From JBEKYD01 sp049509915 (lineage in GTDB: Bacteria > Acidobacteriota > Terriglobia > Bryobacterales > Bryobacteraceae), in assembly GCA_049509915.1 (NCBI GenBank), contig JBEKZL010000440.1, positions 1 through 9,475 on the forward strand: a stretch of DNA of 9,475 nucleotides, in the 5' to 3' direction. The translations under genes and the position numbers were made by a program. The notes under the pieces were generated by a model. That model saw only the letters and a list, made by a program, of their open reading frames with translations, did not search any database and was not told the DNA's origin. This document shows positions 1-5,827 of this stretch, one piece after another. The stretch's first letter is position 1; each line of letters begins with the position of its first letter.

Positions 1-1
1 T

Positions 2-1054
2 CCGGGCCGGGTCAACCTGATCGGCGAACTGATCGACTTTCACAATCTGGCGGTGCTGCCGATGGCGCTGCGGCAGGGGATTCGGGTGAAATACCGGCCG
101 CGGGCGGACCACCTGATTCGCGTCTCGAGCGCGGGTTTCGCCGGGCGGGAATTCGAGTGGACCTCCGAGCTCGATCGTGTCGCCGCGGGCGACTGGGAGA
201 ACTATCTGCGCGCGGCGGCTCAGGCGGTTGCCGGCCGATGGGGAGTTGGGCCGGGAGTGGATGCGGAGATTGAGTCGGATCTGCCGCCCGCTGCCGGCCT
301 CTCTTCGTCTTCCGCGCTAATTGTAGCCTTCACGCTGTGCCTGCTGGGCGCGCGCGGCCTTGAAGCCGGCTTCGAGGAATTGATGGAGGTGCTGCCGGAA
401 GGCGAGCACTTCGTGGGGACGCGCGGCGGCGGCATGGACCACGCGGCGTCGCTCGCCTCGCGGGCCGGCTTCGCCTCGCTGGTCAGCTTCCAGCCCGCCG
501 CTGTTTGCTATGTGCGCGTGCCCGAAGATTGGGCGTTTCTGGTGGCGCATTCCATGGAAAAAGCCGAAAAGTCCGGCGCCGTGCGCGAAGCTTATAACCG
601 GATACGCAGCGCCGGTGAAGCCGCGCTGGCCAAACACGGCGCCAATCTTTCGGCCGAGGAGCGGGGCGCTTACGATCACACCGCCAGCGAATCGGCGCGC
701 GTGTCGGATGCGGTCGAGGCCATGCGGCAGGGTGACGCGGTGCGCTTCGGGCGCTTGCTCGACGCCTCGCATGCGAGCCTGCGCGACCGGCTGCAAGTGA
801 GCTCTCTGGCGCTGGATGAACTGGTGGATACCGCCGTCGCCGGCGGAGCGTTGGGAGCGCGGCTGACGGGCGCCGGCTTCGGCGGTTGCGCGGTGATGCT
901 GAGCCGGCGCGGCGACCGGCCACGGCTGCGCGACCACCTGATCCGCGAGTTTTACGCCAAGCGCAGAGGGTTCGACCGGGCGCAGCACCTGATCGACGCC
1001 GAACCCGGCCCGGGTGCGCTGGAGGCGGCGAAACGTCGTACACTCATGGATTAA
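2..1054 (+). CDS. Galactokinase-like GHMP kinase, 5'-truncated by the window edge
   Basis: Cytoplasmic GHMP-superfamily sugar kinase, ATP-dependent phosphorylation at C1 being the family reaction. The frame is open from base 2, so the start lies outside the window; 350 codons are visible. In window residue numbers, the N-terminal galactokinase signature is at 2-20 (GRVNLIGELIDF...VLP). The GHMP phosphate-binding loop is at 95-105 (PPAAGLSSSSA), the GGGMD segment has its Asp at 146 (catalytic-base position), an AYN tyrosine sits at 198 (sugar-contact position), and the C-terminal motif LTGAGFGG is at 288-295. All of these match galactokinase. The oddity is the signature, which normally reads GEHTDY but here reads GELIDF, so the His next to the sugar is Leu while Glu9 and Asp12 remain. 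The substrate may therefore not be galactose. A symporter gene follows after 22 nt, suggesting one transcript. The family is firm; the substrate is not. Confidence 0.9.
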   Translation, partial: PGRVNLIGELIDFHNLAVLPMALRQGIRVKYRPRADHLIRVSSAGFAGREFEWTSELDRVAAGDWENYLRAAAQAVAGRWGVGPGVDAEIESDLPPAAGLSSSSALIVAFTLCLLGARGLEAGFEELMEVLPEGEHFVGTRGGGMDHAASLASRAGFASLVSFQPAAVCYVRVPEDWAFLVAHSMEKAEKSGAVREAYNRIRSAGEAALAKHGANLSAEERGAYDHTASESARVSDAVEAMRQGDAVRFGRLLDASHASLRDRLQVSSLALDELVDTAVAGGALGARLTGAGFGGCAVMLSRRGDRPRLRDHLIREFYAKRRGFDRAQHLIDAEPGPGALEAAKRRTLMD

Positions 1055-1076
1055 CCGTTTGGGCTGAACAAACTCC

Positions 1077-2870
1077 ATGCAGCTTCATGCGCTCGATTGG
1101 ACCATCGCCCTGATTTCGGTGGCGATCTGTTTCGCGCCTGCCTTGTTCTTTGGCAAACGCTCCGGAAAGAACACGGCCGCGTTCTTCGCCGCGGGGCGTT
1201 CGGTGCCGTGGTGGCTGGCCGGGCTCTCCATGGTGGCCACCACTTTTTCCAGCGATACACCCAACCTGGTGGCCAACTTTGTGCGTACCCAGGGCGTGGC
1301 CGGCAACTGGCAATGGTGGGCCTTCACCCTCACCGGCGTGGCCACGGTGTTTTTCTACGCGCGGCTGTGGCGCCGTTCGGGCGTGCTCACCGATCTGGAG
1401 TTTTACGAACTGCGCTATTCCGGCAAAGCCGCCAGCGCGGTGCGCGGGTTCCGCGCCGTCTACCTGGGCTTCTTCTTCAACTGCATCATCATGGCTACGG
1501 TGAACCTGGCCGCCTGCAAAATCGCCGCCGTGCTGTTCGGCTTCAACCGCTGGGAGACGCTGGCGGCGGTGGGCTTGCTGAACGTGGTGTTCGCGGCGCA
1601 CTCCGGACTGTGGGGTGTGCTGGTGATCGACATGATCCAGTTCTTCATCAAGATGGCGGCGGTGATCGCGGCGGCCTATTTCGCCGTCACCCTGCCGCAG
1701 GTGGGAGGACTGAGCGGGCTGGTGGCCAAATTGAGCCATGTCCGGGGGCCCGGCGGCTTGCATTACCTCAACATTCTGCCTGACTTCACCAACAACTGGG
1801 ATCTGGCCGTGGCCGTCTTCGTCATGCCCATCGCGGTGCAATGGTGGGCCGTCTGGTATCCCGGCGCCGAGCCCGGCGGCGGCAGCTACATCGCCCAGCG
1901 CATGCTGGCGTCGAAGTCGGAAAAAGACGCGCTCGGCGGCACCCTGTTCTTCAACGTGGCGCACTATATCCTGCGGCCGTGGCCGTGGATCCTGATCGGC
2001 CTGGCCTCGTTGATCGTCTATCCGCAACTTTCCGACATGCAGCGCGCGTTTCCGCACCTGGACCCCCGTCTGCTGGGCCACGACATCGCCTTTCCGGCCA
2101 TGCTGCGCTTCATGCCGGTGGGCTGGTTGGGACTGATGCTCGGCGGCCTGGTCGCCGCCAATTCCTCCACCATCCTGACCCACCTCAACTGGGGCGCGTC
2201 CTACCTCGTCCACGATTTCTATCGCCGCTTCATCCGGACCGGGAAGAGCGAACACCATTATGTAACGGCCGGCCGCTGCGCCACCGTGCTGTTGTTCGTG
2301 TGCTCCTCGGCCACGGTGTTCGCGCTCGATACCGCCAAGGAGAGCTTCAACATCATCCTGCAGGTGGGCGCCGGCACCGGCCTGCTCTACCTGGTGCGTT
2401 GGTTCTGGTGGCGCGTCACCGCCTGGTGCGAGATCGTGGCCATGGTCAGTTCCTTCGGCATTTCGCTGGTCTTCCTGGTGCTGGTGAAGAGCGGCTACGA
2501 GATCGGCACGGCGCAGCAGTTGATGATTACCATCGCGTTTACCACCGTGGCTTGGGTGGCCACGGCCTACTTCGGGCCGCCTACCGAACGCGAGGTGCTG
2601 GTCTCGTTCTATCGCAAGGTGCGGCCGTTCGGTCCAGGCTGGCGCCCCGTTCAGCTCGAAGCCGGCCTGCCGGACCTGGCCGCCGAGGATGCCGCCAGCT
2701 TTCCACTGGCGCTGGCCGGCTGGTTCCTGGGCTGCACCATGATCTGGTCGGGCCTGTTCGCGGTCGGCAACTTCCTCTACGGCAGAATGGGTTATACCGC
2801 CGCGCTGACGGCCAGCTTTGCCGTCAGCGCGGGGCTGCTGATCCAGGTCGTGAGGAAACTGTGGAAGTGA
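1077..2870 (+). CDS. Sodium:solute symporter (SSS/SGLT family)
   Basis: Inner-membrane secondary transporter of 597 aa that would couple solute uptake to a Na+ gradient. The protein is hydrophobic throughout, with many membrane segments. The N-terminal stretch around residues 36-64 (FFAAGRSVPWWLAGLSMVATTFSSDTPN, read across it) is the typical SSS TM1 region with its AGR motif. The segment around 357-385 (AANSSTILTHLNWGAS then YLVHDFYRR) matches the SSS helix whose adjacent serines bind sodium. Length and the long C-terminal extension fit the SGLT-like branch rather than short PutP forms. The start ATG has no clear Shine-Dalgarno sequence, but no better in-frame start is evident nearby. It lies 22 nt behind the galactokinase-like gene, so a sugar substrate is a reasonable inference; sequence alone does not fix it. 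A long open frame on the opposite strand over this gene is a codon-bias shadow. Confidence 0.92.
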   Translation: MQLHALDWTIALISVAICFAPALFFGKRSGKNTAAFFAAGRSVPWWLAGLSMVATTFSSDTPNLVANFVRTQGVAGNWQWWAFTLTGVATVFFYARLWRRSGVLTDLEFYELRYSGKAASAVRGFRAVYLGFFFNCIIMATVNLAACKIAAVLFGFNRWETLAAVGLLNVVFAAHSGLWGVLVIDMIQFFIKMAAVIAAAYFAVTLPQVGGLSGLVAKLSHVRGPGGLHYLNILPDFTNNWDLAVAVFVMPIAVQWWAVWYPGAEPGGGSYIAQRMLASKSEKDALGGTLFFNVAHYILRPWPWILIGLASLIVYPQLSDMQRAFPHLDPRLLGHDIAFPAMLRFMPVGWLGLMLGGLVAANSSTILTHLNWGASYLVHDFYRRFIRTGKSEHHYVTAGRCATVLLFVCSSATVFALDTAKESFNIILQVGAGTGLLYLVRWFWWRVTAWCEIVAMVSSFGISLVFLVLVKSGYEIGTAQQLMITIAFTTVAWVATAYFGPPTEREVLVSFYRKVRPFGPGWRPVQLEAGLPDLAAEDAASFPLALAGWFLGCTMIWSGLFAVGNFLYGRMGYTAALTASFAVSAGLLIQVVRKLWK

Positions 2871-2874
2871 GGAG

Positions 2875-2895
2875 GAAGGCAGAAGGCAAGAAGGA
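2875..2895. repeat. Short heptamer repeat, GAAGGCA
   Basis: Two perfect tandem copies of GAAGGCA (2875-2881 and 2882-2888) are followed by a diverged third copy (AGAAGGA). They lie directly after the symporter stop codon. The purine-rich run contains AAGGAG but is about 36 nt from the next ATG, too far to act as its ribosome binding site. Function unknown. Confidence 0.5.
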
Positions 2896-2915
2896 GTCAG
2901 TTCCCTGGGCGCTGA

Positions 2916-2921
2916 TATACT
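2916..2921 (+). promoter_or_regulatory. Possible -10 element for the CPCC gene
   Basis: The hexamer TATACT matches the sigma-70 -10 consensus at five of six positions. No good -35 is seen 16-18 nt upstream. A start of transcription about 7 nt downstream would leave almost no leader before the ATG at 2932, in keeping with the absence of a ribosome binding site. Weak evidence. Confidence 0.25.
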
Positions 2922-2931
2922 TGGCACAATC

Positions 2932-3171
2932 ATGAGCGAGCGGCACTTCGCCTGTCCATGTTGTGGGCGCGATACGCTGGACGAGGAGCCGCCTGGGACC
3001 TTCTTGATCTGTGAGGTTTGCCGCTGGGAGGACGATCCGGTTCAATTCGACGACTGTGATTTCGAGGGCGGTGCGAATCGCCCCAGCCTGAATCAAGCGA
3101 GAGAGTTCTTCCGTAGCCTCGGCGTGAGCGATCCGAAGTTCAAAAGACGTGAGCGAGTGCTCCCGCCTTGA
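2932..3171 (+). CDS. CPCC-type cysteine-rich small protein
   Basis: A 79-aa protein of the Cys_rich_CPCC type (Pfam family of that name). Residues 8-11 read CPCC; a second cysteine pair follows in ICEVC at about 27-30, then the tryptophan-acidic segment RWEDD and a conserved-looking GGAN-PSLNQAREFF stretch at about 47-60. The four clustered cysteines suggest a small zinc-ribbon-like fold, which is inference. These proteins occur widely as solitary small genes of unknown function, sometimes near toxin or immunity loci. Length is normal for the family. The ATG has no Shine-Dalgarno sequence at a usable distance; a TATACT hexamer at 2916-2921 ends 10 nt before it, so a nearly leaderless transcript is possible. 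There is no clear functional tie to the upstream symporter. Confidence 0.88.
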   Translation: MSERHFACPCCGRDTLDEEPPGTFLICEVCRWEDDPVQFDDCDFEGGANRPSLNQAREFFRSLGVSDPKFKRRERVLPP

Positions 3172-3254
3172 CCAAATGCCGCCCCAGGTTGTGCGAGGTA
3201 TGCCAATGCACAGGCCCGAGCCGGCCGACGAATGCCCATGAAGAAATTAAGGGC

Positions 3255-3284
3255 TTTATCGGCGTTCATCGGTGTTCATCGGCG
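3255..3284. repeat. 10-bp tandem repeat (TTCATCGGYG), three copies
   Basis: Three adjacent 10-mers: TTTATCGGCG (3255-3264), TTCATCGGTG (3265-3274) and TTCATCGGCG (3275-3284). They differ at one or two positions. The array sits in the spacer between the CPCC gene and the M20 gene, about 80 nt before the ribosome binding site of the latter. Similar ATC-G-GTTC short repeats are familiar from intergenic regions of several GC-rich phyla; function is unknown. Confidence 0.6.
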
Positions 3285-3352
3285 GCTATATTTCTTCACA
3301 CCTTTTAAGGCCCAGAAGCCGGAATGAAGCCACGTGCGCTCGGAATTCAGAA

Positions 3353-3358
3353 AAGGAG
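3353..3358 (+). promoter_or_regulatory. Shine-Dalgarno sequence that supports a start at 3367
   Basis: AAGGAG lies 8 nt before an ATG at 3367, an ideal arrangement. It matters because that ATG opens a signal peptide that is not in the frame of the long M20 reading frame downstream. The ATG that begins the long frame (3447) has no such site. Confidence 0.75.
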
Positions 3359-3366
3359 CTTCCGTT

Positions 3367-3446
3367 ATGCATAGAACAATCGCTTACATTCTATTGGGCG
3401 CGGCAATCGCCTCCGCCCAGGAAACCCCGACCGAGCGCGTGGCCGC
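3367..3446 (+). other. Signal-peptide segment of the M20 gene, in a shifted frame
   Basis: Reading from ATG 3367 gives a classic signal peptide: MHR, a hydrophobic stretch IAYILLGAAIA, then an Ala-Ser-Ala site before Gln-Glu-Thr-Pro. It follows the strong AAGGAG. This frame continues into a low-quality Arg-rich translation after about 3447, while the M20 domain continues in another frame, itself open upstream to about 3375 without an ATG. The simplest reading is one gene from 3367 to 4784 with a single-base deletion (or two-base insertion), for instance at the CCCC run 3425-3428. One restored base there would fuse the secretion signal to the enzyme. If so, the enzyme is exported. Confidence 0.6.
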
Positions 3447-4784
3447 ATGGTCCGCAAAATGGCGGATCTCGAAAAGACCGCGGATGCGTCCGGCTGGGTC
3501 GAGCGGCTCATGGTTTCGAACCCGGAGCGCGACCGCGTGGTGGCGCGTGCCAAACAGCTCATGGATACCGAACTCATTGCCATGGGCGACGACATCACCC
3601 GTCACCCGGAAATCGGCTTCAAGGAGAAACGCTCGGTGGCCATCCTCACCGATTACCTGAAGCAGCACGGTTTCGAGGTGACCATTGGCGTGGCCAGCCT
3701 GGATACGGCATTCGTGGCCCGCTACAAAGGCAACCACGGCGCTCCCAACCTGGGCGTGATTTTGGAATACGACGCGCTGCGCGGCACCCAGGGGGCTTTT
3801 CACGGCGACCAGCACAGCACCCAGGGCCCTATCGGCATGGCCGCGGCCGTGGCCATGGCGGAATACCTGGAGCGCACCCACGCGGCCGGCAGCGTGACCG
3901 TGTTCGGCACGCCCGGCGAAGAAATGATGCCGCCCGCCGCCAAGACCGACATGTACAAAGCGCACGCCTTCGATGGCATGGACGTGATCGTGCGCAGCCA
4001 TTCGACCAGCGCCAGCACCCGCGCGGCCGCCGGGTTCGGCACCTGCTGCCTGAATATCGACGGGGTGAAATATACGTTCTCGGGAGCGCCCGCGCACCAG
4101 ATGACGCCCTGGGCCGGACGCAATGCGCTCGAAGCGGTGATCCACCTGTTCAATAACATCGATACCCTGCGCGGCACTTTCCGCCCCGAAACCCGCGTGC
4201 AGGGCATCATTACCGAGGGCGGCGCCGCTCCCAACGTGGTGCCCGACCGCGCCCAAGCCGATTTCTATATCCGCTACCCGGACGCCATCTACCTGGCGCA
4301 GGTTCGCGAAATGGTGGATAACGCCGCCCGCGCCGCCGCGCTAGAAACCGGAACCAAGATCAAGATCGACAATTACGGCCAGTTGCGCGACGGCATTTCG
4401 GTGGCATCGCTCGATGAAGTGGGCTTCGCGTATCTCAAGCGCTACGGCGCCACCAACGTGATGGAGGAACCCGGCAAGCCGCAGGGGTACGAGGAAACCG
4501 GCACGGTTTCGAGCGAAATCCCCGGCGCCGGTTTCTCCGCCCAGACTTCCACCTTCGCCAATCACACCTATGGCATGGAAAGCGATACGCTGGCCGAGAT
4601 CGGCCATCACGGCTTCGAGGTGGACGCCCAGGCCATGACCGCGCTGCTGTTCGATTTCGCCACCCACCCCGAATACCGCGCCACCGTGAAGCGCGAATTC
4701 GACGGCATCCACGCCCTGTTCGGCGAATACCACGACGCGCTGCGGAAAACCTATACCGTGCCGCCGGTGCCGGAGCCGAAATAG
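3447..4784 (+). CDS. M20-family metallohydrolase (AbgB/PM20D2-like amidohydrolase)
   Basis: Zinc peptidase or amidohydrolase of 445 aa from ATG 3447. The order of domains is that of M20D/PM20D2-like enzymes. The catalytic N-terminal part has LEYDALRG at 106-113, a metal-site segment HGDQHS at 119-124, FGTPGEE at 153-159 with the Glu pair (catalytic base and metal ligand), and RSHS around 183-186. The dimerisation domain begins near 203 and shows the typical AHQMTPWAGRNALEAV at 216-231. The last metal-site motif GHHGFEVDAQAM is at 386-397. The usual HACGHN motif is replaced by HGDQHS, so the metal-binding Cys appears to be Asp121. The probable true start is 3367, with a signal peptide in another frame. 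Family use is hydrolysis of N-acyl or amino-acyl amide bonds; the substrate here is unknown. It appears to be a single-gene unit. Confidence 0.88.
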   Translation: MVRKMADLEKTADASGWVERLMVSNPERDRVVARAKQLMDTELIAMGDDITRHPEIGFKEKRSVAILTDYLKQHGFEVTIGVASLDTAFVARYKGNHGAPNLGVILEYDALRGTQGAFHGDQHSTQGPIGMAAAVAMAEYLERTHAAGSVTVFGTPGEEMMPPAAKTDMYKAHAFDGMDVIVRSHSTSASTRAAAGFGTCCLNIDGVKYTFSGAPAHQMTPWAGRNALEAVIHLFNNIDTLRGTFRPETRVQGIITEGGAAPNVVPDRAQADFYIRYPDAIYLAQVREMVDNAARAAALETGTKIKIDNYGQLRDGISVASLDEVGFAYLKRYGATNVMEEPGKPQGYEETGTVSSEIPGAGFSAQTSTFANHTYGMESDTLAEIGHHGFEVDAQAMTALLFDFATHPEYRATVKREFDGIHALFGEYHDALRKTYTVPPVPEPK

Positions 4785-4841
4785 CCGGAATTAGCAACCC
4801 TAAAGCCCCGGCAAGAAATAACCGTGCCCACCCTGCAGGCT

Positions 4842-4952
4842 GACGTGGCGCACGCACTCTTGCGTGCTGTGTCGAGACTCGCTCGACACACGTTCGCGTA
4901 TCGCACGCGAGGCGTCGGTGCCGACGTGGCACGCGCGTGCGTGCGCCACGTC
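4842..4952. repeat. Complex inverted-repeat element with nested hairpins
   Basis: Outer arms are perfect 16-bp inverted repeats: GACGTGGCGCACGCAC at 4842-4857 and its exact reverse complement at 4937-4952. Inside are a 9-bp perfect hairpin (TGTGTCGAG 4868-4876 with 4882-4890, loop ACTCG) and a CGTCGG/CCGACG hairpin (4913-4918 with 4921-4926). Two competing local stems also exist: GCACGCA 4850-4856 with 4861-4867, and GACGTGGC 4923-4930 with GCCACGTC 4945-4952. The arrangement suggests a dispersed extragenic palindrome or a small non-autonomous element. There is no T tract after it, so it is not a standard terminator. Confidence 0.7.
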
Positions 4953-5014
4953 CAAGTAGCACGGGGATTTCCTGGTATTTTCTGACGGGGCCTAGCGTTT
5001 CAGACCCTTTGGAC

Positions 5015-5020
5015 TATACT
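5015..5020 (+). promoter_or_regulatory. Possible -10 element ahead of the hairpin cluster
   Basis: TATACT, a near-consensus -10 hexamer, lies about 50 nt before the first stem of the hairpin cluster and about 250 nt before the antitoxin start. No convincing -35 is seen. If active, it could drive a structured leader or an RNA plus the toxin-antitoxin operon. Confidence 0.25.
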
Positions 5021-5064
5021 GAATACATGAAGTTCGGCCCCCTCATACGACTGTGCATCTCGGT

Positions 5065-5237
5065 GGGCAGCACCAGCCGTGCAGCGGGGTCTTATAAACC
5101 CCGGTAAACGCCAGATTAGCGTGCCGGGAGGGGCAGCACCCTCGCCCACTACCAATTCGCCTCTATCATCGGAATGATCGTGATGTCGGGTAGCTGGTGC
5201 CGTCGAGTTTGCCAGTGCCCGGAATAGCGGCAGCCGC
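5065..5237 (+). ncRNA. Candidate structured RNA (multi-hairpin region), unidentified
   Basis: A possible closing helix pairs GCACCAGC (5070-5077) with GCTGGTGC (5193-5200). Within it lie successive stems. CGGGGT 5085-5090 pairs with 5098-5103 (7-nt loop), ACGC 5108-5111 with 5119-5122, and GAGGG 5128-5132 with 5139-5143. CTACC 5149-5153 pairs with GGTAG 5189-5193, enclosing ATCAT 5165-5169 with 5174-5178 (loop CGGA). The outer helix and the CTACC/GGTAG pairing share base 5193, so they may compete. A small GCGG/CCGC hairpin follows (5227-5230 with 5234-5237). The decamer GGGCAGCACC occurs twice (5065-5074, 5131-5140). It matches no RNA class I can name from sequence. Strand is uncertain; plus is assumed because a -10-like hexamer lies upstream and the toxin-antitoxin operon downstream. 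Confidence 0.35.
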
Positions 5238-5254
5238 GAAAAAGGCGTAATCTC

Positions 5255-5261
5255 AGGGGAG
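5255..5261 (+). promoter_or_regulatory. Shine-Dalgarno sequence of the antitoxin frame
   Basis: AGGGGAG lies 6 nt before ATG 5268. It fixes the start of the antitoxin frame and shows that the first half of that frame is meant to be translated. Confidence 0.7.
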
Positions 5262-5267
5262 AAGACC

Positions 5268-5469
5268 ATGGACAGAGAACAAGCTCACCAGTTGCTCGAT
5301 GAACTCGACCCAGCCCAGTTCGACGCTATTGCCAGGCTGCTCGACGGTCGAAGAGGAAGAGATCACGCCCGACACAGCCGCGGCGCTGGACGAGGCCCGC
5401 GCGTCGCTCGCCCGCGGTGAAGGCATTCCGCACGAAGAGATCCTGCGCGAATTCGGGCTGAGCCAGTGA
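5268..5469 (+). pseudogene. Antitoxin of a RelE/ParE-type pair, apparently frameshifted
   Basis: ATG 5268 with a good ribosome binding site opens MDREQAHQLLDELDPAQFDA and continues to about LLDG. In that frame the rest is an Arg-rich nonsense tail stopping at 5418-5420 (50 aa). The neighbouring frame from 5347 gives VEEEEITPDTAAALDEARAS and ends GIPHEEILREFGLSQ at 5467-5469. The ending GIPHEE-L--FGL is typical of small antitoxins paired with RelE-like toxins. Joined, the two halves form a coherent antitoxin of about 67 aa. The switch needs one extra base or two lost bases near 5340-5350. The stop overlaps the toxin start by 4 nt (GTGA), the usual coupled arrangement. Either the antitoxin is broken, or the sequence has a one-base error. 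It would normally bind the toxin and autoregulate the operon. Confidence 0.7.
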
Positions 5470-5738
5470 GCGAGTGCCACGGCCCGGAACGGACCACCGT
5501 GATCTGGTCGCCGGAAGCCCGCGTCCAGCTCCGGTCCATCGAGCGGGAAACTGCGATGCAAATTCTCTACTGCGTGGATCGCTACCTGGGCAGCCGTACC
5601 GGCGACGTGAAAAAGCTCAAGCCGCCGTTCACCGGCTTCGGCCTGCGCTGCGGCGACTATCGGGTATTCTTCGATCACAAAGACGAGAACAGCATCCACA
5701 TTACCGGCGTCCGCAACCGCCGCGACGCGTACCGCTGA
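5466..5738 (+). CDS. RelE/ParE-family toxin
   Basis: A 90-aa protein of the type II toxin superfamily that includes RelE (ribosome-dependent mRNA cleavage) and ParE (gyrase inhibitor). The body follows the family pattern: VIWSPEARVQLRSI near the N-terminus, ALDRY-like ILYCVDRYLG at 33-42, GDVKKLK at 46-52, then GLRCGDYRVFFD at 59-70 and a C-terminal VRNRRDAYR at 82-90. The basic residues Arg61, Arg66 and the terminal Arg/Tyr cluster fit RelE-like catalysis better than ParE, but the distinction is not secure. Start is GTG 5466, overlapping the antitoxin stop by 4 nt, so translation should be coupled. The toxin frame is intact even though the antitoxin frame is not. A strong hairpin lies 44 nt after the stop. 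Confidence 0.88.
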   Translation: MSECHGPERTTVIWSPEARVQLRSIERETAMQILYCVDRYLGSRTGDVKKLKPPFTGFGLRCGDYRVFFDHKDENSIHITGVRNRRDAYR

Positions 5739-5782
5739 GGAATCGATGGAGAACAAGCTTACGCTTGAGCGGCAGTGGCCCT

Positions 5783-5824
5783 GAGGATCAAAGCCCGGGA
5801 CACCCGCCTCGGGCTTTGATCTTC
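5783..5824. terminator. Bidirectional terminator-like hairpin
   Basis: GATCAAAGCCCG (5786-5797) pairs perfectly with CGGGCTTTGATC (5810-5821) around a 12-nt loop. Three further pairs, one of them a wobble, extend it to 5783 and 5824. It lies exactly between the convergent toxin gene (ends 5738) and the DUF3300 gene (stop at 5828-5830), as expected for a shared terminator. The T tract is poor on both sides, so efficiency as an intrinsic terminator is uncertain. Confidence 0.75.
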
Positions 5825-5827
5825 CCC

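Larger units (their letters stand above)
4785..5267. other. Long non-coding interval rich in inverted repeats
   Basis: No credible gene is seen in these 483 nt. The interval holds a 111-nt palindromic element (4842-4952), a TATACT -10-like hexamer (5015-5020), a cluster of hairpins (5065-5237), and the ribosome binding site of the antitoxin. A 26-codon frame from ATG 5028 and an 89-codon frame on the opposite strand (5000-5269) do not resemble proteins I recognise. Confidence 0.7.

Noticed and set aside
1044..2933. A 629-codon open frame on the minus strand opposite the symporter
   Set aside because: His/Gln/Gly/Arg-rich, without any domain pattern. It is a codon-bias shadow of the clearly real symporter.
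2921..2936. Possible sigma-54 site (TTGGCAC) before the CPCC gene
   Set aside because: The -24 half is present but the -12 half (TTGC at the right spacing) is not.
4842..4952. Rho-independent terminator for the M20 gene
   Set aside because: The stem-loops are strong but no T tract follows the outer arm, and the overall size exceeds normal terminators.
5028..5108. 26-codon frame from ATG 5028 after TATACT
   Set aside because: No ribosome binding site, no family resemblance, and it ends within the hairpin cluster.
5000..5269. An 89-codon minus-strand frame over the hairpin cluster
   Set aside because: Composition is odd and no ribosome binding site precedes the start. The inverted repeats explain the region better. 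Protein homology would change this view.
5746..5784. 12-codon frame (MENKLTLERQWP) directly after the toxin
   Set aside because: Too short to support; no clear ribosome binding site and it runs into the terminator stem.
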